A DNA stretch of 64,000 nucleotides from an uncultured Blautia sp. Its GTDB lineage: Bacteria > Bacillota > Clostridia > Lachnospirales > Lachnospiraceae. The position numbers and the translations under genes are program-made. Of this stretch, positions 15,722 to 24,141 are shown piece by piece (position 1 is the first letter of the stretch; each line of letters opens with the position of its first letter). Under the pieces are notes generated by a model. The model searched no databases. It was not told the origin of the DNA and was given only the letters and a program-made list of their open reading frames with translations. The stretch is taken from the NCBI GenBank assembly GCA_937900135.1, contig CALCDJ010000055.1, positions 9,150 to 73,149 on the forward strand. The letters run 5' to 3'.

Positions 15722-17962
15722 TTATTCCCCTGTCTTTATAATACAGGTCTGATATGCTTCATCCTGGAATACCACTTCTCCCAGACTTTTCAGAAGGGTA
15801 GTATTCAGTTCCTCTCCGTATTTTTCTCTTTCCATGGAGCCAAGAAAAATATAGGAAACGTCATATTTTTCTAATAAAGCGCGTACTTCCTCTTCATTTT
15901 CGGAAGTATATATTGTTTCAATCTCCTGACTCTTCTTATTCAGATCCTCTACATCATTTCTCCAGAGCCATTCGTGTACCTTCCATCCAAGAATGGTGGG
16001 AAGACCAGTCATAGCTGATACCCTTTCATATCCGGTATAGCTGTCTCCGTTAGCCTCCAGAACTACCGGAGCGTCCTTGATATTCTCCGAAAGCCAACGA
16101 ATGCCTGCGGCATCCTCCGCAAAATCCGTTTCCAGAAACGCTTTGGCATTTAATCCCTGATAATTCTTTGGATTCCACACCTCTCCAAGCCAGGCGCCTA
16201 CACTGTTTCCCAAATAACCAAAGGTCCACAGAAGGCAAACCAGCCCAACAGCAGCAATTCCTTTCAAAAGTTTCTTTCCCGCCAGACTGAAAAAACGGAA
16301 AATCACGTAACCCATGACAATCCCAAACATGATATATGCCTGGTAAGTTAATTTAAACATGGTATTCGCCCTGGGAAATCCGCTTTCCTCATAAATATCT
16401 CTGACATACACCAGTTCCGGAATCAGCACCAGACCTATGGCGCAAAGCCCCAGAATCACTGCAAAAAGATCGGACTCCTGGAAGGCTTTTAATAATCGGT
16501 AAGGATTTTTCTGTTCCATTGTTTTTAATTTTTCTGCGGTCACAGATACCAGAAAGGCAATCGTAAGCGCCGCCGGAAGTCCCCAGAGTATCAAAAGCTG
16601 ATAAATTCTGGAATGGGTTTTTGCCAGAGCCACACCCTGAACCATAGTCTCAAACTGCAAAGTAAAGGGAAGAATCACCACATAAGATACAAAAAGCACC
16701 TCCACTGCCTGAACAGCCGTCACAAGAAGAATCTGCCTGCCCTTTCCTTTAAACCGGATTATATTGGTAAAAAGCGCCACGCCTCCAGTTACCACGAAAT
16801 AAATCACAAAATCCCAGAAATTAGTCCACTGAAACATTCCCAGAAGTCCTCCGGCCAGTAAAAGATGGGGCATAAAAATCTCTCTTTTCCAGAAAATCTT
16901 ATGGCCTGAAACGTCCCCCATGTTTGGTTCTTTCAGCTTTTTCACCCAGGCATACAAAAGCCCCACAAGCAAAAGAACAAACATAACATTCACGACGTGG
17001 GCATGAAGGTCTCCCAGAATAAAGGAGTAACTGGGAAACTCATGGATGGTTTTATCCGGCACATCCGGTCGATACCCAATATATCGTGTGGCATTGGGAA
17101 ACCAGTAGCTGTCAATTTCTGTCTTTCCCTGAAGCTTCTGAATCAGCGGAAGAAGGTTTCCGTAGATTACATAATGCATATTTCCCGCAAGAGAAACCGC
17201 TCCCCCTGCCAGAAGCCCGGCAAGAGAAGGCATTGCCTTTGATACGCTATTTTTTCTCTTCTGCTGCCAGTCTGTCATCATCTGGAACACCAGAGAAAAC
17301 GGCAGGACAAAAGCCAGTCCGGCTACAAAGGTGCGCATCAGATTATAGGTAAGAGCCACACTGCTTCCCGAAAGTTTCGTCAGAAACACCGCAAAATACT
17401 GCCCGCCATAGTAATAATTGATATGTCCCTGGGAATACCAGAGATCTCTTGGGGGAAGAGTGGTACTTCGCATCATTGCTTCCATAAATCCGTAGTCCAT
17501 AAACTTCTCTGTCCCATATGCTGCCGGACGGAAGCCTGCAAAATAAGTCCAGAGAAGAAAGATGCCAAAGAAAAGAAGTTCTTCCCAGATGATCAGTCCC
17601 AGTTCTCCCTCTGGAAACGCCTGAATATTCTTTTTCTGTTCATATAAAAACAAGACAAAACAGCCTGCAGCGCACACAGCAGTCACACCAATGCAAGTCC
17701 ATGTGGTAAACTTCATTACCTTAACAGATACCAGCAGCCAGGTAAGAAAACCTGCTGCTGCAATAGAAAGCACCTTGGAAAACAGCCAGCCTTTATCCCG
17801 AAAACCACAAAACAGCCAGCCAGTCACCGGCATTGCCAAAAATCCAAGAAGCGCGGCAAGAAGCCACCAGGTCCAGAAGGTCCATACATCTCCCTTTAAC
17901 AGAAAAGCGGATGCCACCACCAGCAGCGCTGCCACACCAGCCTTTAATCCCCATTTTTTCAT
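15722..17962 (-). CDS. DUF2298 polytopic membrane protein (GT-C-like)
   Basis: A 746-residue protein with about 15-18 hydrophobic segments. Two features mark the DUF2298 (YYY) family: GHINYYYGGQYF in an extracytoplasmic loop and GDLHAHV after a Ser/Pro-rich loop. Acidic residues at a loop after early TMs and a soluble C-terminal domain (about 600-746) resemble GT-C glycosyltransferases that use lipid-phosphate sugars. I set the start at 17962 because AGGAGGAAATCTG lies before it. It follows the GT2 gene by 17 bases, suggesting the GT2 makes its lipid-linked donor (inference). Substrate unknown. Confidence 0.8.
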   Translation of the reverse strand: MKKWGLKAGVAALLVVASAFLLKGDVWTFWTWWLLAALLGFLAMPVTGWLFCGFRDKGWLFSKVLSIAAAGFLTWLLVSVKVMKFTTWTCIGVTAVCAAGCFVLFLYEQKKNIQAFPEGELGLIIWEELLFFGIFLLWTYFAGFRPAAYGTEKFMDYGFMEAMMRSTTLPPRDLWYSQGHINYYYGGQYFAVFLTKLSGSSVALTYNLMRTFVAGLAFVLPFSLVFQMMTDWQQKRKNSVSKAMPSLAGLLAGGAVSLAGNMHYVIYGNLLPLIQKLQGKTEIDSYWFPNATRYIGYRPDVPDKTIHEFPSYSFILGDLHAHVVNVMFVLLLVGLLYAWVKKLKEPNMGDVSGHKIFWKREIFMPHLLLAGGLLGMFQWTNFWDFVIYFVVTGGVALFTNIIRFKGKGRQILLVTAVQAVEVLFVSYVVILPFTLQFETMVQGVALAKTHSRIYQLLILWGLPAALTIAFLVSVTAEKLKTMEQKNPYRLLKAFQESDLFAVILGLCAIGLVLIPELVYVRDIYEESGFPRANTMFKLTYQAYIMFGIVMGYVIFRFFSLAGKKLLKGIAAVGLVCLLWTFGYLGNSVGAWLGEVWNPKNYQGLNAKAFLETDFAEDAAGIRWLSENIKDAPVVLEANGDSYTGYERVSAMTGLPTILGWKVHEWLWRNDVEDLNKKSQEIETIYTSENEEEVRALLEKYDVSYIFLGSMEREKYGEELNTTLLKSLGEVVFQDEAYQTCIIKTGE

Positions 17963-17979
17963 TTCAGATTTCCTCCTGT

Positions 17980-18690
17980 TCAAATGGTACGTCTCAGTCT
18001 GCGAAAATCTTTCCATGCCTGTCTGCCAATTCCAAATATCCGTTTCATATTGATGGAATTCTTTCCTCCCTGACGCGGCCGGAAGGTAATGGGGTAATAG
18101 GTAACTCCCATCTGGTTCTTTTCATAAATCACAGTCATAAGCACATTCGTAAGAAAAAATCCCTCTGGAATCTTATCCAGCACCTGTGACAGCTGGGAGG
18201 CCCGCATCAGCCGATACGGTGTATTGGCATCTCTCACCCATACACCAAAGGTAAGAAACAGCACCAGTCTCAAAATCTTTGTAACAAAAATCCTGGAAAG
18301 ACCATCCTTTCGGTTCTTTCGATATCCAATCAGAAGCCCGCATTTCTCCCGGTTTTTCCAGAATTCCGGAAATTCCTCAGCCAGTGTCTGACCATCGGAA
18401 TCTGTCTGAAAAATATAGTCAGCTCCTGCCTCAACTGCATAGCGATAACCACGCAGGATTGTCCCTCCATGTCCTTCATTTGCCTTATCAATTCCAATCA
18501 GGCGTGGATACTTTTTTTCACATTCCCTGATTTTTTCGTAAGTTTTATCCTTACTTCCATCATTTAAAATCATAAGCCGGCTCTCACCGCCCACAGCTTC
18601 CACCACCGGATACCAGTGAGCGATCACCTGCTCGATATTTGCCTCCTCATTATAAGCAGGCATAACAATATATAAACAATCATGTTTCAT
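17980..18690 (-). CDS. Family 2 glycosyltransferase, polyprenyl-phosphate sugar synthase-like
   Basis: A 236-residue GT-A fold enzyme resembling dolichol/undecaprenyl-phosphate mannosyl- or glucosyltransferases. It has VMPAYNEEANIEQVI at the N-terminus, NDGSKDKT, and the QTDSDGQ metal motif. One hydrophobic stretch (FVTKILRLVLFLTFGVWV) may touch the membrane; there is no C-terminal TM domain. ATG at 18690 overlaps the upstream membrane gene by 11 bases and has GGGAG upstream. Tight linkage with two GT-C-like proteins points to a lipid-linked sugar pathway for surface glycans or glycoproteins (inference). Confidence 0.85.
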   Translation of the reverse strand: MKHDCLYIVMPAYNEEANIEQVIAHWYPVVEAVGGESRLMILNDGSKDKTYEKIRECEKKYPRLIGIDKANEGHGGTILRGYRYAVEAGADYIFQTDSDGQTLAEEFPEFWKNREKCGLLIGYRKNRKDGLSRIFVTKILRLVLFLTFGVWVRDANTPYRLMRASQLSQVLDKIPEGFFLTNVLMTVIYEKNQMGVTYYPITFRPRQGGKNSINMKRIFGIGRQAWKDFRRLRRTI

Positions 18691-20656
18691 AAATTCTGAT
18701 TCTCCCATCTTCCGAATTATATACCAATGGATAGATTTGCGCAATGATGTCTTCCCGACAGACCTGTTGTTCAAATTCCATTCCTTCTTCAAAAACAATA
18801 TAAGTGATGTGTTCTTCCATCACTGTTTTGCGAAGCTGTGCCTTATTGGCAGTGGTATAGATCAGCTCTGCCTTAGCTGCCCGGTAATTGGTATCATACC
18901 CTGCCGACCAGGCATAATAGGGCCAGCCCAGATATAGCATTTTACCAGACATGGTCACCTCACTGATACTGTACTCCGGCGTAAGGAGCAAATCCTCACC
19001 TGTCAGATTTTCTGTCAGCCAGTCTGTCACATCACTTTCCATGGATACTCCCACCCGATGGGCGCTGTCATTTCCCTTTAAGATTACCACAAAATCATAG
19101 ATTCCTGTCGCCGTCAGCACAACGGTAAGAAGAACTCCAAGAACAGGGGCAATCCCCCTTTTTTTGAAAAGAGCCACCACTGCCCATGCCCAGAGCATTG
19201 CCAAAAAAGCATAAGAAATCATAATATACTTATGATTTACATTGATATCCGGCGTAAGTGATACCAAAAAAGCAAAAAAGAAGGGAAACAAGCTGGCAGC
19301 CATCCATATCCGAAGTTTTCTATTCATAAAGAATCCCAGGAACACAAGGCCCACAAAAAAGATTCCACTCATGGACAAAAGATAACCAAGCACCCCAAAA
19401 AGAGACTTGTCCTGGGAAAGGAACCCCCAGTAAAAGGAGGGCTCTGTGGCAGCTCCCCGGATAAAAAGCCTGGACTGGAGAAAGGACAAAAATACGGAAA
19501 CACCTGCGGTCACAGCATAATCCAGTTTTCCCGAAGAAAACAGTCCAAAACCTGCCAAAATCAACAGACCACCAATCACAGCCGCGCCATTCCAGAAGGT
19601 TGTCAGTCCCAGAAACATCCCCACAAAAACAGCCAGATCCAGATGGCGGCTCTTCCACGCCTCTCTGGTAAAGAAACAAAAACGCAGCCAGGAAACGCCT
19701 CTCTCCGGTCTTTCCTCTGCCGCCTCTACCCATTCCAGATAGACCCAGAGCGCCAAAGCTACCAGAAGAAGCCCAAAGGCCAGATGTCTCTGATTCAGAT
19801 ACACATTAAAATTCCAGAGACCCCAATCCTCATTGGGGGTATATCCAGGAAAGGAGGTATTTTCTGTCAGGGTTCTCCAAAGATCTCCGTTCTGAATATG
19901 TTCCCACACAAAGCGGAAAAAGGTAAATGCGCTGCGAAAAAAGAACAGAAGGACTGTCACTATTCCAACCATCCTCTGCCCGGTCATTCTCTTCGCCAGT
20001 GCATACAAAAGCATAAGAAATCCGCCCAGAGAAAGCACACTGACAAGGTTATAGGCAAAATCCAGCCGCAGCCCCAGATATTCCAGATTTCCTGCAAGAA
20101 ACTGAAACATAAAATGATATCTCACATCCTCTCCTCCAAAATGAGGATACTGGGTGGGAAAATTATCCGATCTGGAGAAAGAACGCATCATAGCCGTATG
20201 CGGCGCATAATCGCCATATACGGTAAAGCCGGAGTACAACACCCCATCTTTTATATAGAAGACATAGAACATGATCCATGTCAAAAATGCAAACAGCAAA
20301 ACAAAAAAGCCCAGTTCCAGAATTTCCGGACCTTTCCGGATGCTAAAAACCTGTTTTTCTTTTTTTTCTGCTTTGGCATACCTTCTTAAGTATACCAAAG
20401 CCAGAAAAATTACTGTAACGGAGATCATTACCAGATTTCCATAAAAAAGAGGCGTCTTCAGACCAGCTATTCCGGCCAGACTGGACACAAGGTAGGTTCC
20501 CCAGCCCATGGCAAGGGTTCCAAGACCATATGCCGCCGGAAGGCGCACCCAGATTTCTTCTCTCTTCTTCTGTGTTTCCTTTCTATTCCAGAGAAACAGC
20601 TCCGATATTTCTGCTCCTGTCAGAAAATTCAAAAGTACATAAATAATTCCCAGCAT
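18680..20656 (-). CDS. Large polytopic membrane protein, GT-C-like, unknown substrate
   Basis: A 658-residue protein with about 14 hydrophobic segments and a soluble C-terminal part (about 545-658). A first large loop holds GDYAPHTAMMRSFS and the PTQYPHFGGEDVRYHFM segment, rich in Asp, His and Tyr. This is the kind of acidic and aromatic loop seen in GT-C enzymes and related to the DUF2298 partner downstream. I chose ATG 20656 (SD AGGACGGG) rather than the TTG nine codons upstream. It is first in a three-gene unit with its own promoter. I do not recognise a named family with confidence. Confidence 0.7.
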   Translation of the reverse strand: MLGIIYVLLNFLTGAEISELFLWNRKETQKKREEIWVRLPAAYGLGTLAMGWGTYLVSSLAGIAGLKTPLFYGNLVMISVTVIFLALVYLRRYAKAEKKEKQVFSIRKGPEILELGFFVLLFAFLTWIMFYVFYIKDGVLYSGFTVYGDYAPHTAMMRSFSRSDNFPTQYPHFGGEDVRYHFMFQFLAGNLEYLGLRLDFAYNLVSVLSLGGFLMLLYALAKRMTGQRMVGIVTVLLFFFRSAFTFFRFVWEHIQNGDLWRTLTENTSFPGYTPNEDWGLWNFNVYLNQRHLAFGLLLVALALWVYLEWVEAAEERPERGVSWLRFCFFTREAWKSRHLDLAVFVGMFLGLTTFWNGAAVIGGLLILAGFGLFSSGKLDYAVTAGVSVFLSFLQSRLFIRGAATEPSFYWGFLSQDKSLFGVLGYLLSMSGIFFVGLVFLGFFMNRKLRIWMAASLFPFFFAFLVSLTPDINVNHKYIMISYAFLAMLWAWAVVALFKKRGIAPVLGVLLTVVLTATGIYDFVVILKGNDSAHRVGVSMESDVTDWLTENLTGEDLLLTPEYSISEVTMSGKMLYLGWPYYAWSAGYDTNYRAAKAELIYTTANKAQLRKTVMEEHITYIVFEEGMEFEQQVCREDIIAQIYPLVYNSEDGRIRIYET

Positions 20657-20693
20657 TGTTTTTCCCGTCCTATATTTTTCCAACTATGGCTTC

Positions 20694-20721
20694 AGTATAT
20701 CAAAATACAATTCCCTTTCAA
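20694..20721 (-). promoter_or_regulatory. Sigma-A promoter of the membrane protein/GT trio
   Basis: TTGAAA (20721-20716), 16-bp spacer, TATACT (20699-20694) on the minus strand, ending about 38 bases before the ATG. Confidence 0.6.
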
Positions 20722-20740
20722 AGAGACTTCACAGGAATTT

Positions 20741-21424
20741 CTAAATTTTTTTCTCCAGATAACGACCAATTCCTCTGGCAATCGCCTCTGCCACCTTCTT
20801 CTGATACTTTTCCTCCTGTAACAAAGCTGCCTCTTCTGGATTTGTCAGGAATCCGCACTCCACAATGGCAAGTACCCCTTTGCTTTTTTTCAACAGGTAA
20901 TACGTTTTATTTCCCTTTTCTTTTCTGGGACGTTTTATGGAAAGCCCCTGGTTCAGTTCTTCCTGGAGAAAACCAGCCAATGCTTCCCCTTCCGCTGAAT
21001 CTGTATAATAAAACACCTGTGGCCCAAAGACCTCCGGGTCCTGATAACTGTTCTGGTGGATGCTCACTGTGAGCAGCGGACTGGCTTCCTCAATTATGGC
21101 AATCCGCTTCTGCATATCCTGCGCCTTTTTATTTCTGCCATCTTCCCCGCAGAGGCAGGTATCCTCCTCCCGTGTCATAACCACAGAAAATCCCTGCTCC
21201 TGAAGGATTTCCTTTAATTTCCAGGCAACTGCAAGATTAATCCCCTTCTCCTTCAGACCGCCCACGCCCAACATTCCCGGGTCTTCCCCTCCATGTCCGG
21301 GATCTATGACAATAACCGGATCCCTGGAGGGCTGACTGGCGGTAACCGCCGCCTCTCTGGCAAGTACAAAAAAGCACACCAGCATCAGGCATGCCATAAC
21401 CAGTTCCATACTTCTTTTTTTCAT
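20741..21424 (-). CDS. cwlD: Germination-specific N-acetylmuramoyl-L-alanine amidase CwlD
   Basis: Zinc amidase (Amidase_3) that strips stem peptides so that muramic-delta-lactam can form in the spore cortex. It is 227 residues, close to Bacillus CwlD (237), with an N-terminal signal/TM segment (about 8-25). Zinc ligands: VIDPGHGGEDPG (His), the Glu in LKEKGINL, and SIHQN (His); the catalytic Glu is in AIVECGFLTNPEE. No wall-binding domain is present. Its SD (AGGGAG) is inside the 3' arm of the preceding terminator hairpin. Confidence 0.88.
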   Translation of the reverse strand: MKKRSMELVMACLMLVCFFVLAREAAVTASQPSRDPVIVIDPGHGGEDPGMLGVGGLKEKGINLAVAWKLKEILQEQGFSVVMTREEDTCLCGEDGRNKKAQDMQKRIAIIEEASPLLTVSIHQNSYQDPEVFGPQVFYYTDSAEGEALAGFLQEELNQGLSIKRPRKEKGNKTYYLLKKSKGVLAIVECGFLTNPEEAALLQEEKYQKKVAEAIARGIGRYLEKKI

Positions 21425-21474
21425 AAAAAAACACTCCCTGGTATACTCGATTCAGTATATGTCCAAGAGAGTGT
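21425..21474 (-). terminator. Long terminator hairpin that also holds the cwlD SD
   Basis: Stem ACACTC...GAGTGT (21474-21469 with 21436-21431), extended by CTTGG/CCAGG and ATATACT/AGTATA pairs, followed by six or seven T and then directly by the cwlD ATG. The GGGAG that would serve cwlD lies in the descending arm. Confidence 0.8.
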
Positions 21475-21488
21475 TTTTATCTCATTTG

Positions 21489-23144
21489 TTATTGCAGATT
21501 CTCACTGATCACAGACCAGATGCCGCTATTCTCAAAACCTAACTTCCACTGTGCCACACCTGCCAGCTCATACTTGGGAATCAGCTTCACCTTCGCTGCC
21601 ACAGACTGTGCATCCTCCAGCCAGATCTGATAGGTATCTCCTTCGCTCTCATAGGTGCCGTAATTCTGTCCTGCCTCCTGATCCCAGTAGGTCTCCACCT
21701 GATGAACAGAAATCACCTCCTGCGCCTGATCCATACCGATGGCCTCGCTGGTAAGAGCACCGCCGCTGGTTTTCCACAATCTTGTATAAAATGGAATGGC
21801 ATTAATCACACGTGACGGATCCACTTCCTTAAGCGTATCCACGATGCCCTTCTCTACCCACGGCAGAGATGCCACAGAACCTGCCTGTTCAGAGCCCACA
21901 TAATGTTCATCATATCCCATAATGATCACATAGTCCACCACTCTGCCCTGTTCGGTACGGTCGTAGTGGCTGGTAAAGTCCTCTGGAACCGGATTATCCA
22001 CAGAAAGCACCAGTTCATTCTTATGGCATTCAATGGAAAGCTCTCTCAGAAATTCCAGGAAATGAGGCCCTACGTCTTCTTTGAGAGATTCAAAATCCAC
22101 ATTAATGCCATCAGCACCTACACTTAACGTGCCATCCACCAGCTGACGAATCAGATTCTGTCTGGATGAAGTATGGGAAAGAACCTCTGTGGTAGTTACT
22201 TCTTCCTTAAAATTATCAATGAGAGGCCACACCTGCATTCCTCTCTCATGAGCCTGCGCTACATAATCTGCCGATGGAATACCAGATACGTTTCCGTCAT
22301 TGTCTGCAATGGTAAACCAGGTAGGAGAAATCACATTAACTCCTGATACATTCTGTACTGTCTCCGCCAGTCCTGCATTGGCATCCATATTGGTGACCTG
22401 ATGCCATGCCATATTTACCGGCTCCTCCATATTATAATAGGTATATTCTTCCTTCTCGAATTCCCGTTCCATGGTCTGCACCTGGGGCTCACTGACCTTC
22501 TTCTTCTCAATATAGCCAGTATAACCATCTGAGGTTGCCACCTGGTCCCAGTCCTCCAGCTCTTCCATCAGGGTCAGAACCGTTCCCTTCTCCACTCTGG
22601 TCAGGACTTCTGCCTTGATTCCTCCCCGAATGCGAACATAGGTATCCTTATTTACAGTAACTGTGTTCACATCTGTAAAATCACACTGAATGGCAATTCT
22701 GGCAGGTTCTTCTGCCGTATACACATCCATGTCTGTGTACTTCTGTACAAAAGGCACACTTAAATAAACACTTCCATCCTTCGTCCAGACTTCTCCTCCC
22801 GGGGTGTCGGATGCTGGTGTTGCTGTAAGCTCCGATGGGGTTGCATATAGAATCTGTTTTCCTTCCTCATCCCAGTAATATCTCTGATTCAGGTACGTAT
22901 TTACTGCCTCCAGAGGGAGGTACTGCATTCCCTCTGCAATCTGCGCACGAGTCTCTATCCGCTGGGTTCCCACGATCAGCGCCGCTTCCCCCTCCTGGAC
23001 GGTTCCGTAATATTCGTTCAGGTCTGCCTTCTCTCTTGTGGGCGTATATTTCAGAATAAAATGAGTAGCCAGCCCGATAACTGCAACCAGAATGATCAGA
23101 ATACAAACGATCACAACCGGCATATGCTGCTGTTTCTTCTTCAT
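21489..23144 (-). CDS. Membrane-anchored GH18-family hydrolase with SH3 domain (spore-type)
   Basis: A 551-residue protein with one N-terminal TM helix (about 8-28), a copper amine oxidase-like/stalk region (about 35-165), a bacterial SH3 domain (about 180-230, YVRIRGGIKAEVLTRVEKG) and a GH18 barrel (about 240-545). The catalytic strand reads DGINVDFE, keeping the acid Glu; the D-to-N change in the second position is usual in YaaH/SleL-like enzymes. It probably acts on cortex or cell wall. The start MKKKQQ at 23144 has AAAGG upstream. It is followed by the terminator and cwlD. Confidence 0.82.
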   Translation of the reverse strand: MKKKQQHMPVVIVCILIILVAVIGLATHFILKYTPTREKADLNEYYGTVQEGEAALIVGTQRIETRAQIAEGMQYLPLEAVNTYLNQRYYWDEEGKQILYATPSELTATPASDTPGGEVWTKDGSVYLSVPFVQKYTDMDVYTAEEPARIAIQCDFTDVNTVTVNKDTYVRIRGGIKAEVLTRVEKGTVLTLMEELEDWDQVATSDGYTGYIEKKKVSEPQVQTMEREFEKEEYTYYNMEEPVNMAWHQVTNMDANAGLAETVQNVSGVNVISPTWFTIADNDGNVSGIPSADYVAQAHERGMQVWPLIDNFKEEVTTTEVLSHTSSRQNLIRQLVDGTLSVGADGINVDFESLKEDVGPHFLEFLRELSIECHKNELVLSVDNPVPEDFTSHYDRTEQGRVVDYVIIMGYDEHYVGSEQAGSVASLPWVEKGIVDTLKEVDPSRVINAIPFYTRLWKTSGGALTSEAIGMDQAQEVISVHQVETYWDQEAGQNYGTYESEGDTYQIWLEDAQSVAAKVKLIPKYELAGVAQWKLGFENSGIWSVISENLQ

Positions 23145-23231
23145 AATTAATTTCATCCTTTCGGTATAGGTTCCTGATACTATAACATTTCTCAGAAGCA
23201 ATTCTATGCCTCGCTACTGCTAAGCCCATTC

Positions 23232-23273
23232 ATTATACCATATTCCAGGAAGATTTCATTACAAAATTCGACT
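23232..23273 (-). promoter_or_regulatory. Promoter of the GH18 gene, possible Spo0A type
   Basis: TTGTAA (23264-23259), 21-bp spacer, TATAAT (23237-23232) on the minus strand, with AGTCGAA (6/7 to the 0A box TGTCGAA) at 23273-23267, 2 bp upstream of the -35. The same layout as the spoIIE promoter makes Spo0A control plausible. Confidence 0.5.
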
Positions 23274-23366
23274 TTTTATCTTTTTTTCATATTTCCATAT
23301 CTATTTGTCTTCCCGAAACGGGACAGACGGGTCATACCAGGATTCATCCTAATGTAAAAGGCTTTC

Positions 23367-23426
23367 GGATTCCCCCGGCTGGTTAAGTATGAAGGGGATT
23401 TCTCTTGGTTCCATATGGGGGAATCC
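23367..23426. repeat. 10-bp perfect inverted repeat spanning 60 bp
   Basis: GGATTCCCCC (23367-23376) and GGGGGAATCC (23417-23426) flank a 40-base interior and end in TTTT on the plus strand. It lies just after the stop of the ACG-start ORF on the minus strand, where the T-run is poor (GAAAGCCTTTT). It may act as that gene's terminator or belong to a small RNA. Nothing else is seen between 23274 and 23438. Confidence 0.5.
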
Positions 23427-23438
23427 TTTTGTCTTCTG

Positions 23439-23675
23439 TTATTTGTCTTGAATAAAATCAAAGCTGACCTGTGCAATCCGGCCTTTTTCATCTTCCGTGT
23501 AGTCCCTCATATATCCACCGCCTTCTGCGATTCTACAGGCTCTCGCAATGGATTTGGGGCTGCTGAGCTCACCGTTCAGATACAGAGGAATCCCCTGTTC
23601 CTGATAGAGCTTCAGTTCTTTTTTCAGCGGTTTCTGGGACTTTTTCTTCCTTTTTGCACGTGATATATGTTCCGT
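23439..23675 (-). CDS. Conserved-looking 78-residue protein with apparent ACG start
   Basis: I translated this frame by hand. It begins at ACG 23675, with AAAGGAGG exactly 7 bases upstream, and reads EHISRAKRKKKSQKPLKK..., then GIPLYLNGELSSPKSIAR, a glycine turn (EGGGYMRDY) and a C-terminal beta strand to TAA at 23439. Composition and codon use look like a real gene. No ATG, GTG or TTG exists in this frame back to the upstream TAA near 23768, so either ACG initiates or an ATG has been lost by one T-to-C change. Function unknown; the basic N-terminus could bind nucleic acid. Confidence 0.55.
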   Translation of the reverse strand, partial: TEHISRAKRKKKSQKPLKKELKLYQEQGIPLYLNGELSSPKSIARACRIAEGGGYMRDYTEDEKGRIAQVSFDFIQDK

Positions 23676-24141
23676 ATCCTGTCCTCCTTTCCTTCTTGAT
23701 TTTAGAAAACACCTGATACTTGCAGAAAAAGATATCCATCCCTGCTCTTCTTTTTTCTGTCTTCCTTTTCCTTATATTCTTGTCAAATAATATGGGGATT
23801 TTGCCGCTGCCGCAGCAGAATGCTGCACGAAAGTTCATTGGCTTAGGCTTTGACATGAGTGAAAGATTTGAGTTTCCTGTAATATGTAAGCGTTTATAAA
23901 AGCAGAAATCAAATATCTTTTCCTGTTTCTATTATAAGTCTTCGCTTAAATTATGCAAGAGCTTTGAGCAATTTGTGAAATTTTTTCGATTTTCTTTTGA
24001 AATATTTTATAAATAGACAAATTGAATTTCTTTACATAATACGGTATGCTGTTATATAATAATAAAAAGCTGGCAATTTGCTTTGCATAAATGAATCAAA
24101 AAGCATGATAATAAGTCATAGACTAAATAGGATGTGATCAT
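23676..24141. other. Intergenic region between the ACG ORF and mecA
   Basis: 466 AT-rich bases. Apart from the mecA promoter at 24031-24060 I see no gene. The minus-strand open frame across 23569-23856 lacks an SD and overlaps the better-supported ACG-start frame, so I do not call it. Confidence 0.6.
24031..24060 (+). promoter_or_regulatory. Sigma-A promoter of mecA
   Basis: TTTACA (24031-24036), 18-bp spacer, TATAAT (24055-24060), about 75 bases before the ATG. Confidence 0.7.

Noticed and set aside
23569..23856. 95-codon minus-strand frame beginning MSKPKPMNF
   Set aside because: No SD at its start, odd composition, and it overlaps the much better supported ACG-start frame over its last third.
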